A DNA stretch of 64,000 nucleotides from Coriaria nepalensis. Its lineage: Eukaryota > Streptophyta > Magnoliopsida > Cucurbitales > Coriariaceae. The notes below the pieces were generated by a model. The model was not told the DNA's origin. It did not search any database and worked only from the letters and a program-made list of their open reading frames with translations. The DNA lies in NCBI GenBank assembly GCA_027186245.1, contig CP114500.1:630001-694000 (forward strand), in the 5' to 3' direction. Shown piece after piece: positions 11,650-21,366 of the stretch (within the stretch, counting starts at the first letter, position 1; each line of letters begins with the position of its first letter). The position numbers and the translations under genes were made by a program.

Positions 11650-13510
11650 CCAAGCTAGTGTGTGAGTAAGTTTCCTTATCAGTTTTGATCTATTAACTTA
11701 CTGGGATAACTCAATGTTCTGGGCTTTTGTAACAGTTTTGATCTATAACTTATTTTTTTTGCTCCCCCTTGATGAATAATTGCTCGTTTCTGAGGGTGAA
11801 CATTTTTTAGTTATAGTGGAATTATCAGTAAAAGAAATTTTAAATTAGTTTACAAAAAAAATTTATGCCTTCTGCTCATGGTTGAGGAACTGGGCCTGAC
11901 TGACTATTCTATGGAAGAAGATGCTGTTGCTCTGTTGATGAACCTTCTCCTTAACCATCTAGTAATCTTTCTTCTTCTTCTTTCCTTATGTTTCAATCAT
12001 GAACCATAATCTCAAAAGCAAGCAGGAATAAATAGGTAAGGTCCTAACCTCAACTAAATGACATGTCGTTTCAGATATATATGTATTTTTTAAAATAAAG
12101 AAAATGGGTAAAAGGTCAGTCCTACAGAAACTCTTCTCTCCTCTTTAGTCTTTCCTAGCAAACGAAAATGAAAATTCACTGCTAAAGTAAGCAGTATTTG
12201 AAAAGGCCAGTCCACTTCCTTTTTTTGGGCTAATAGCGTTTATGCTTATGGATGTATATGCTATTAGTCAAAGTGGGTCCTACTTTCCAATATAGGCCCA
12301 AGCCTAATATTTAAATCTGAGTTAGGCATGACATGGCTTTCGCTTTCTGAATCAACGGGCTATAAATCATTTCCAGCTGAAAGTTAAACAAGTGTTCCAT
12401 TTTAAGAGGTAGAAGATAATCAAGTGGTTCTCACTTAGACATGGTGGATGGTGGGTCATATTTAAATTGCGGCCAAGCGTGGTGGCCAGCGAATCAAAAG
12501 CTTTAACATTGGAGCTTGAACTGACTGGCTGTGGACGTATTCGATTGTTATTTGCGATAAAATGATGGGACATACGAACGTAAGTTTTCTGGGTATCTCT
12601 ATTTTTAGAACCACAGAAAGTTGTAATATTTCATTTTTTATAGTTTTTTTTTTGTGTGAAGACTTTAAATTTTTCGACTTGTCTGATCTGGGCATTTCTA
12701 TTTTATTTGCTCATTCATTGCCGGCACTTCGTTTGGTTCTTTACTATTTTTCTCTCAGAATTCTCTACAAAAGTTAGTTGATTGCTCAGCCTAGCTCACA
12801 TAGTAGCTTAGTGTTGTTGGGAATTTTGTTGAAGACAATGGTTTAGGAGGATTCATATCAGTTTGGGATGAATCTCTGCAATTGCTGGTTTGTGTTTTGC
12901 TGCTTGCTATGCTCAATTCGGATTCTGTTCTTTATGTTGTTTAGTTGTAAATAAGTTGGAGCAAAAATATCATCTTGTAGTAGCAGAATCTGAGAACCTT
13001 TTTTGCTCATAATAATCAAAGCAAAAAAGGCTACCTTTTGTCACTATGCTTTATTACTTTTCTCTATTTTTTTTCCGCCTGTTCTGAATCTTCTTTCAGT
13101 TTCTACTACTCCTTATTCTAAGGGTTTTCAGTTTTCTGTTCCTAAAATTATGGTGTCCTTCTTTTAAGCCTATTTTTGTTACCTGGCATCTCGCATTGCG
13201 ACCTCTGTTTTGCTTATTTCTAGTTTTTATGGTTATGAATCTGACCATACTGCCTCGTCTAATTTCCCTTTCTCCAACAAAAAAGATAACAGATGATAAA
13301 AAAAAAAAAAAAAAAATGTGCATAACAATACTGTTTAGAACAACAGATGTTGAGCAAATATATTTTCTTACATGTCTCTCCTTTAATGTTTGAAGCAGGT
13401 TTGTTTCGTCGCCTATTTGATCCCGTCCATGTCTCATCTCAATCCCATTTCAGGCAATTTCCATGAAGATTTCAGTGACAGGACCAGGCCGATAAAAAAG
13501 GAAGGAAAAT
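11650..13510. other. Intergenic region and probable 5' leader of the next gene
   Basis: No supported coding sequence. The last several hundred bases are T-rich and end with a possible acceptor (gaagcag|gttt near 13399), compatible with a leader intron of the At1g01500-like gene. A poly-A run lies at about 13298-13317. Confidence 0.4.
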
Positions 13511-13511
13511 C

Positions 13512-14528
13512 ATGAAGGGTTCTTATCAAAATCAAACGCTGACCACTGTCGAATCGACCGATCTCAACCTTCAGATTATCAGAAAATCTCATTACCAGGC
13601 CCGCACCAAATTGCTGTTATCGCCATGGTTTGATCTGATAGTTTTTTACATAAGGGTGAGTAATTTCAAGGTAGGTAATTCCACCCCAGAATTTCTCACT
13701 CTAAATCACATACCCCTAAGACCAGACACCCTTTTAGAAGTTAATGGTGTTAGAAGTAGTACTTTCTCCAATGGAGTCTCCGTTCTTCTTAGAAGAGATA
13801 GAGTAGATAGAAAATCGGAAGAAGCCACTTTCGTGAGCACCGATAATATAAGGTTGACTGGAAGTGTAAAATTCGAGGTCTTTGATAAAGAGGACCCAGT
13901 TTTTTATGGGGAATTAGAAATGGTGTCAAATAACAATGAGGATTCTAAAAGCAATACAAGGAGATGGAATATGAGTTGTGATTCAGAGGTAACTGCTAAG
14001 ACTTGTTTCTTGAGGAGAAGGCCTTTTGGACCTGAATCGATGTCTCCACTGATTGAGGTTTATGTGGCGGGTAGTTTTTCCGGAAATCCCGTCATCTTGA
14101 CCAAAACTTTGCAGCTTAGCATTTGGAAGAAGCATAATGGGAAGTGTACTTTGGATGCCATACCTGAGAATGAGACAACTGAATGCTGTAAAGATTTGTC
14201 TTCTGGACAAACTGATGTGCAGGTAATTTTATCGATCTGTGATTATTCATATTGTTTAGCATTGACTGTTATTGAGAGCTAAATTATAAGGACTTTTGTA
14301 TTCTTGTAGGATGAAGAGTATATTGATTGCAAGAATGAAAATGGAGATATGTATTGGAGGAGCACAGAATATGGAGAGAGTGAAGATGGTGAACTTACAT
14401 GGTTCAATGCTGGTTTGAGAGTTGGTGTCGGAATCGGGTTAGGAATCTGTGTAGGAGTTGGTCTAGGAGCAAGTTTGATCATCCGTAGTTATCAAGTATC
14501 GAGAACTCTTAAAAGGTGGCTCATTTGA
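13512..14528 (+). CDS. At1g01500/At1g75180-like protein of unknown function
   Basis: Exons 13512-14222 and 14310-14528 join in frame to give 309 residues. The sequence matches the plant family often labelled erythronate-4-phosphate dehydrogenase family protein, a label with no enzymatic support that I know of. Visible features are a central region (FYIRVSNFKVGNS, LLEVNGVRSS), a Cys-containing segment near the exon 1 end (CTLDAIPENETTECCKDL), and a C-terminal glycine-rich hydrophobic helix (GVGIGLGICVGVGLGASLI) followed by a short basic tail. The helix resembles a glycine-zipper membrane segment, so membrane association is likely. Both splice junctions are canonical and the frame is intact. 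Function is unknown. Confidence 0.85.
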
Positions 14529-14529
14529 T

Positions 14530-15480
14530 CGATCGAGCCTCCCGCATGTCGGAACCTGAGGATTTTGTTTGTCTGTCGCTCTTCTTTCTCTTCCTCTTAC
14601 AATTCAACACGAGATGTAATCGTGCAAGAGATGGTGATTCGCTGGATCTTTCTTTCTTGTACATATTCGGGCATGCTTGATTTGAGCGGTTGTACATATA
14701 TGAATTGTGTATATATATACATAGTTATATACAAATAATTTTTTTCAAGAATCGCTAAGAAGAGATTTGTTCTCTGACAAAAGAAGACAGCTGACGAGGA
14801 TACTTATTGGAAAATTGGGTTATATTTTCTCTATTCTAAATAATTATTATTGATAAATAATATAAATAAAAGTCAAATTAAAAATAATTATTATTAATAA
14901 ATAATATGAATAAAATTCAAACTAGTCCGATAAAATAATATTATTGAAAATATAAAATTATGAGAAATTAAAATAAATAAATAAAATATTAAAGTAGAAA
15001 AATAAGAATATTAAAAATTTAACGAGATTCGATTTAAATATTAATTATGTTTTCGAGAGTTACTGACCACTTCTATTATTTTCAAATTAGATAGAATTCC
15101 AAAATTATAAACAATTTGAGCAAAACTAATTCATCAATCATTCATACAAAAAAGAAGAAATATAAACTTTAAGATGATTACAAAATGAAAGAGGAAACTT
15201 TGTTTATAGGTCAAACTATATAACATGCTGGTACCTAACCAATATATTTTAGCACAAAGATTTTTCAGTAGTGCTGATATTATATAATGGAATTAATTAT
15301 CTGTAGAGCTGCTCGGAGTATGAGGGCGGTCTGGCCATGTCAATCATGAAAGTTTGGCCCTTGATACCTTTCCGGTTTCTCCTTCAATAGCTACCTGATG
15401 CTCAATGATCATAATTACACAATAAGATCGCTAATAAAATTGGAAATCAAAATGGGGAAACTTAAATTTGAACCAAAATT
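14530..15480. other. AT-rich intergenic stretch
   Basis: Very AT-rich, with two diverged copies of aataattattattaataaataatat around 14840-14910. No gene is seen. Confidence 0.5.
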
Positions 15481-15585
15481 GAATTCTTATCCAGCGGATC
15501 TGTTCAGGCTTAAAGGTGGATGATCTCCATTTGAGTGACTCCTTGGGCATTTGAATTCTTATCCAGCGGATCTGTTCAGGCTTAA
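15479..15585. repeat. Direct repeat, 34-bp units with 72-bp period
   Basis: The stretch ttgaattcttatccagcgga, continuing to caggctta, is present at 15479-15513 and again at 15551-15585 without visible differences. It looks like a recent local duplication. Confidence 0.8.
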
Positions 15586-15589
15586 CGAG

Positions 15590-16290
15590 AAATCAGAAAC
15601 GAATTCGACAAGTCCAGCAGAAGGAGGATCTGCAAGGAAATATACCTTACCTTTGTAATCGTTAGGTGGAGAATCGCATTCACCACCACCCACTAGTCTC
15701 CTGTTCATGAAGACAACTACAAACCAAACCAGAGTGGGAAGAGGAAAAAAAAAAGAATTCAGGGACAAAATTGTCAAATCCTACGCAAGTCGGTCCGTCA
15801 ATAAGCCAGCAACGTTTGACGAAGGGGAAGTATACATAAACAGTCAGCTAGTGGGAACTCCAGCTTCTAGACTTTAGGCATCACCTCCGGTCAAGATCGC
15901 TGCTGGGCCGTGCGATGTGGTGGTTTACCATCTGCGTTCCACATGGAGCGCTTAAGGTGGTGGAAAATACGGTACAGAAACGTCTAACAAAGATACACAC
16001 GTTTTTTTGGCTTTTCCACGACCGCACGAGTGGCTCTCGTAGCGTTTGTCCAAGTAATCATCTAGATAAGATCCGTAATCAACGTGATTAGCCAACGATT
16101 GGATAACGAGTGGAGAGAGGGGAATACGAACCCAGGTGGATTCGAACCACCAACAGCTTGTGGATCAGAAGGTCCGACCGCATTTTTGAGCTTCTGGATC
16201 CACGATTACGAGCATCAACAGTTTTTTTACAGAAACCAAACAAAGCATTATTACCGTGCGTTCACACACCGAAAATATAGATTTTTGTTA
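15590..16290. other. Intergenic, no supported gene
   Basis: Short open frames on both strands have no recognisable domain. A T-arm-like hairpin occurs at about 16133-16149 but a full tRNA cannot be folded around it. Confidence 0.4.
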
Positions 16291-16299
16291 AAACATCTA

Positions 16300-18990
16300 A
16301 CGGGGAATCAATTCCAATTTCAGACACTTTCTAACTTTCAAGATGCGTAATTCTCTAATTACTTGAGAAATAAGCAGGGGAAGAAAAATAAAAGCAAAAA
16401 TCTGATGTTGAATCAAAATAAGAGGCCGGACAGTGCACAGATTCTTTAACTGAACTTCCGTGCACCCAGCAAATGTCATGATAAGCAAGTCCTCTGACTG
16501 CTTCACAGATAAACATAGGCGGCGACACCCCTTGTTATTGTAGGCTTCGCATATAACATTTACCTCGATCAACATCATCATAATAGAGAAAACTATAATT
16601 TTATGAACAGCCGAGCGGTACTGATTAAGTACTAATATTTATGTCAGCATTAAACAATTGAAAAGTGTTGACCTTCCACCCAGAAGCTGCACCAACTCCA
16701 TAGTGCATTACAGTAACTTAAATATATAAGGCAGCAACCGAGCCTGCACTGAAAACTACACAATAAGTTCTCACAGGAACTCTTTCATCTTAAGCATCAT
16801 CTTCTACAGTTTCATCACTCTAAGAATCCGAATCTCTTTCATTGTACTTTTTTCAAAAATAAATCAAGGTATGCCAAAAATAGAGACTACCTAGTTCACA
16901 AATGTAGCACAGCTGACTTTTATTTAAACGGCATACTCTTCGATAAACTTACATAAAAGTAGCTGAAATAATTAACAGGAAATTCAACCAAGTACCCCTT
17001 TGATAGCAATTGAAAATTTATATTGTTCCAAACAAACTATACCTGCTGAAATGAGTATAAATGCAGCCACCTGCAAGTTCTCATACATCAATTTAACCTT
17101 ACAGCAGCTTCCTGAGGTTAACTGATCCAAAAGAGTGAAGTCGGCAGTGACTGGCAGTGTCTTAACAATCCTTACCCCATGCTTTCGGCATCATCGCTCC
17201 GATGGAAATCCTCATCATCCACCATGACCTTCCATCATTCTCTACTTCCACTTTGTGACATCCACTAAATGAACCAGTGAATGATACTAACTTAACAGAT
17301 ACATCACATCCATATGTAAAGTCTAATATACCTAGTCTTCTATATCCAACCCATAGATGAACTTCTGAATTGCTAAATACAGAGGAGATTACTTCAGCAA
17401 ACAAGAATACATAATACATAGATTGCATTACAGCCAATAACAGCCTCTAGAATAAACCGAATTCAAATTGGAAGCAGTAGGCAAAGTAAGAACCCATAAG
17501 ATAGAAACCACGGGCATGAAGATAGGAATGGATAATGTATATAGCGTAGTCAGATTGTATTAAACGTTATAATTAATATTCTTAAACTGCATAAGCCAAT
17601 TATGGCTCCTTATTGACTTGAATCTATAACTCCCCTTTAGAGATAAAATGCTCAATCATTTAAAAATTGAAGTATTCCAATTGAATAAGGTCAGAGTTTC
17701 GGAATATGCTAAATTCATAAGTTCGCCGCATGACGGATCATGAGATGGAGTATAAGTATTGACGCTGTATCCTACTTAATAGCTTTGATAAAACTCATGT
17801 TATAACATAAACTCAACATTCGGGCAATGTAGAGGTGGTTTCATATGAATTTACCTGAGACCGTTGAAATCCAGAGTCGTCCTCGTTGCATAGTGATTGC
17901 TATTCTGGTCATGGTTTTGATCGTAGATTGATTGGAATTACAGGCCAATCAAACAAGCGATGTATATGTAATGCAATGAATGGATGCAAGTGTGATCTGT
18001 TTTTTCCTTTCTTTTTTTTTTTCTTATAATTTTTTTTTTTTTTTTGCTGTGGGGGGAGGGATGTAAAACGGGAAAGATGAGGAAAAAGAGAACACACACA
18101 CACACAGATGGGGGAGAGCCGGGCTAAGTAAAAATAATGCCCGTACCGTCTCCCCCGAAGACCCCAAAAAACCAATATTTTATTGAAGTTTGTATGACCT
18201 GCCATGCAAGCGCACCTGTCATGGCAAAGGTCTCAGATAACAACATATAATCAAACCATATACCTTTGCATGTGCCTCTCTTCGAACTATCATCATAACT
18301 ATGGAGTTATAATACAAATTCATTCCACGAGATCCAACAGGATGTCTCGATCTTAGGGAAAATCAGCACAGATATCTAGCACGGCGTAGGTCGGGTCCAT
18401 TTCACCTTGAGGATCTTCTCCTTCGACAATTTCAATCAATAAATGAGTGAAAGAGAGCTGGAAGATCGATGGAGAAAATCAAAAGGTGCGTTAGAGATTC
18501 ATAAGAACAACTGCAAAATATCAGAAAATAATAAATAAAAAAACTTCCGAAATTCTTACATATGATCACAACAAGCTGAAGATCTGAATTATAATCATAT
18601 GACGGGAGCTTCCCCTATCAGTAGCATAGCAGGAATCCTTTCACATCTCTGCAAAAAATCGAAAGAAACTCCAAATTAAGAGTTCAAAATTTGTAACAAA
18701 CTACTTCAAATTACATAATCGATTCATGTTCCCACCAACATACCATCGATAAAGATGGAGAACGCCCTGAGGACCGCACGTCATCGATCCGAGAAACTAT
18801 AGATGGATTCCCAAATGAAAATGTACAGATCCCAAAAAGGTAGAGATCTCTCCCAGCCTAAAGGAAGCCCGTGAAAAACCATTATCAAAACGTAGATCGG
18901 AGGACGATCAGGTCAGATCTATAAAAAGGAACTAGAAAAAGTGGATATTAAGGAAGGGATCTGAAAAAAAAAAAAAAAAAAAAACAGAGA
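16300..18990 (-). other. Region without recognisable protein, possible non-coding transcription unit
   Basis: No open frame here resembles a known family. On the minus strand several donor-like and acceptor-like sites alternate (for example ATCGATG|GTATGT near 18740 and TTTGCAG|AG near 18650), with only short open frames between them. Upstream, at 19272-19346, sit promoter-like GGCCCA motifs. A multi-exon non-coding RNA or a fast-evolving gene is possible; so is plain intergenic DNA. An (AC) run is at about 18093-18106 and long T/A runs at 18012-18046. Confidence 0.25.
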
Positions 18991-19271
18991 ACGAAGGAGC
19001 TCGTGAGAGAAAAACTAGCAGACAAAGAATGACGATGACGCCACAGAATGGGAAGGAGTTCATTTTATGGAGGGGAATCAATAAAGATCCAACGGTGTAA
19101 ATGATGCACGTGTTAAATACTAACCGTAGATTTGCGCTGAGTCGGTTCTTAATTTTGCGCCAGATACCGCTCCTAATAACGATGGTTCCAGATAGGATTT
19201 CCACTGGTTGAGGATTTTTGCCACGTGTTTCGTATGCGATAATAATTCTCGTTCTTAGCTTGAACGTTCTA

Positions 19272-19300
19272 TTTGGGTTTGGGTTTGGGTTTGGGTTTGG
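19272..19300 (+). repeat. (TTTGGG)n array
   Basis: TTTGGG is repeated 4.8 times. It resembles the plant telomere unit TTTAGGG but is a 6-mer with no A, so it is better called a microsatellite than true interstitial telomere DNA. Confidence 0.8.
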
Positions 19301-19324
19301 CACCACCCAAGCCAGGTGCCATTA

Positions 19325-19346
19325 TTTTGGGCCTAAAGGCCCAAAA
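19325..19346. promoter_or_regulatory. 22-nt inverted repeat with two site-II-like GGCCCA motifs
   Basis: Two 10-bp arms, TTTTGGGCCT and AGGCCCAAAA, are separated by AA. A third TGGGCC follows at 19350. GGCCCA/TGGGCC are TCP-type site II elements in plant promoters. Which gene they might serve is not clear. Confidence 0.4.
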
Positions 19347-19569
19347 GTCTGGGCCTTGATTTTCAAAATAACAATCACAAATTTCTGTAACTCTCTTAAT
19401 TAACGGAATTATTACTTTGGGAGGATATTCATACAAAGTTACAAATCATAAGATCCATTAATGAGCAACTCTACTTCGACTGAAATATAGCTTAATACTC
19501 TCCCTCTTTCTCGGATTTTTAAGCTGTACAATGAAATTCATCACCATCTTTTGCTGCTTCACATCTTTA

Positions 19570-20319
19570 TCAGCTAGTTGCTGCAGTTACCTCCTTCTGT
19601 TCTTCTGCGTGCTTGCCGTTCTTTCTCAATTTGCTAGCACTCTGAATAATCATATCACAGAAACCACCTTTTAGAAAATGAAATCATGAAACCTAAGCAG
19701 TAAATAATTCCTTTAATCACTGAATAACAACATCAGGATCCAGATTCCATTTGAGTAACCTTTAAATTAAGCAGAACTAGTGGACTATTGAGTAGCGAAA
19801 ACAAGATCTATAGATCCATAAGACGGGAACAGTTAAACTGACCTTAGATTGAAGGGGAAGCGGATCGGGATGGATGGAGTCCAGGGAGATCTTCGCAATC
19901 TCCGAGACGGCGGCGTCCCGAACGCCAGGAATCGCACTGATCAAGTCCTCATAAGCAGCTTCGAAGGCCTCGAGCCAAAACCGAGGCAGTCGGATGCTTT
20001 TACTAGAGATACGGTGGTGCGTGTATAGATTCCACATGTGCCTCACCACCTTCTCTTGTTCTTCGACTTCCACAACATCTAGGTCCGTGGAAATGGAGGA
20101 GTCGAATTCGCGGGAGAATCTGGTCAGATTACCGGCCGACCACTTGAGAGTGACTGAGCCTGTAAACATGGACCAGAAGGCGAGGAGGAGAATCGCACCT
20201 AACACCCAGAATTTGTAGCGAGTCTTGCTCAGTAAACATCCAGCTTCTGAGCCATCTTTCTTCACCACCGCTTTTGCTGGTAGTAGTGTCGGTGAATTAT
20301 CGCCTTTCATTTGGACCAA
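19570..20319 (-). CDS. DUF1195 membrane protein
   Basis: Exon 1 is 20319-19843 and exon 2 is 19641-19570, giving 182 residues in one frame with a canonical donor (CTAAG|GTCAGT) and acceptor (ATTCAG|AG). An alternative start, MKGDNSP, lies three codons in. Residues about 33-53 (KFWVLGAILLLAFWSMFTGSV) form a single transmembrane helix preceded by a basic stretch. After it come the family-typical VEEQEKVVRHMWNLYTH and LPRFWLEAFEAAYEDL, and a short basic C-terminus encoded by exon 2 (SASKLRKNGKHAEE). This matches the plant DUF1195 family (PF06708). The biochemical role is unknown; the older label of sugar transporter is not supported by a single-helix protein. Confidence 0.75.
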
Positions 20320-20329
20320 TAAAAGCTGG

Positions 20330-20768
20330 CTTTGATCAGTACAGATTACAGTTAGTTACACTCGCAACATTATTCTCTCTCCACCCTCTCTCTTTCTTAA
20401 AGACCATGAGAAAGTAGAGTCGAAGGTCTGGACTAATAAATTATTTACTTTGGTGGGCCGTCATAAGACGACTTTCAATTTTGCAGGTTCAAGGACCGAG
20501 TGCAACTGCTAAACCCGCGTTATTAGCGGCAAATTGCTTATCAACTATCCTAAACTAATAGTATTTGGATGGGTCCAGACCATACCGACAGATTCAGACC
20601 TAAGGTTGAGGTTATTATTCAGTTAACAACCGTTAACTTAACTCCATGTACTGTTAACTTAACTCTTCTCAAAATTAATTTTTATCTAATTCCAATCTTA
20701 GGTCTGTATCGGTCCGGATAGACGGTCCAAACTAAATCCAAATCCAAACTAATAAGCTCTATATACCA
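20330..20768. other. Intergenic, nothing recognised
   Basis: AT-rich DNA between the DUF1195 gene and the DUF620 remnant. No coding or structural feature is supported. Confidence 0.5.
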
Positions 20769-20769
20769 T

Positions 20770-21290
20770 TTTTATTGATCTGGCTCATCTTGTTCTCTCA
20801 CAATATCAGAGGGGGGCAAAAAGCAATCTATTGACAACCCACAGATATTGAAAGTCAGTCTCTTTAATCTTCCAACTCTCTTCAATCTTCCTCTTATGAC
20901 TATGTTCTTCATCGTACCTATGCAATCTTGTAACAGTTTTACCACCTTGGGCTATACTAATGCCATCAACATATCTATTATCTTGAACCGCCGACTCTAT
21001 TTTCGTTTCCCAGAACACGGGACCCACCTCGTCGTTTCTTCCTTTCTGTGTCTTTACTTCACTAACTTCGTGTCGTCTAACTGCATGAGTACACCTGTAC
21101 GTTGGCTAAAGTATCCCCACATTGTGTGATGAACATTTTCCGTGTGTGTCGTTCTATGAGCAATTAGTATCTCTGAGTCTGCCTCAAGCTTAAGCGCAAA
21201 ACAATCTTCATCATTGATCATTTTCTCAGCAATACATACAACCTTCGAAGAAGGCGAGGAAAAGCCCGAGTAAAATTGAATTATCAATAC
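20770..21290 (-). pseudogene. DUF620 protein C-terminal remnant
   Basis: The minus strand reads NDEDCFALKLEADSEIL, then HHTMWGYFSQRTGVLMQLDD, then VGPVFWETKIESAVQDNRYV and DGISIAQGGKTVTRL, and ends with CGLSIDCFLPPSD. This is the order of the C-terminal half of plant DUF620 proteins (At1g75160 type). Frame changes at about 21054 (within KLV) and about 20845 (extra T in the GACTTTCAAT stretch). The N-terminal half is missing. The gene is dead by two frameshifts plus truncation. The family's function is unknown. Confidence 0.8.
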
Positions 21291-21366
21291 CAATCGAACT
21301 CGTATGGATTTAGTTCGGAAAGTATCTTTTTCATTTCTTTAATGTAATTTTAAGGAAGATCTTAAA

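Noticed and set aside
16120..16220. tRNA-like sequence on the minus strand (T-arm GGTGG TTCGAAT CCACC)
   Set aside because: Only the T arm folds well. The anticodon arm has few pairs, no matching acceptor strand is found upstream, and the D arm is poor, so it is not called a tRNA gene.
17162..17437. 91-codon minus-strand frame
   Set aside because: It has some non-repetitive sequence but no recognisable domain, no supporting splice context and no homologous order. It was left within the unassigned region.
17909..18205. 98-codon minus-strand frame with Lys-rich tail
   Set aside because: The lysines come from T/A homopolymers and the cysteine-valine run from an AC microsatellite. This is low-complexity translation, not a gene.
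18230..18310. Possible C/D snoRNA on the minus strand (ATGATGA followed about 60 bases later by CTGA)
   Set aside because: No terminal stem pairs the ends, and no clear guide complementarity could be judged. The motifs are short enough to occur by chance.
19272..19300. Interstitial telomere sequence
   Set aside because: The unit is TTTGGG, lacking the A of the plant TTTAGGG repeat, and is shorter than five units.
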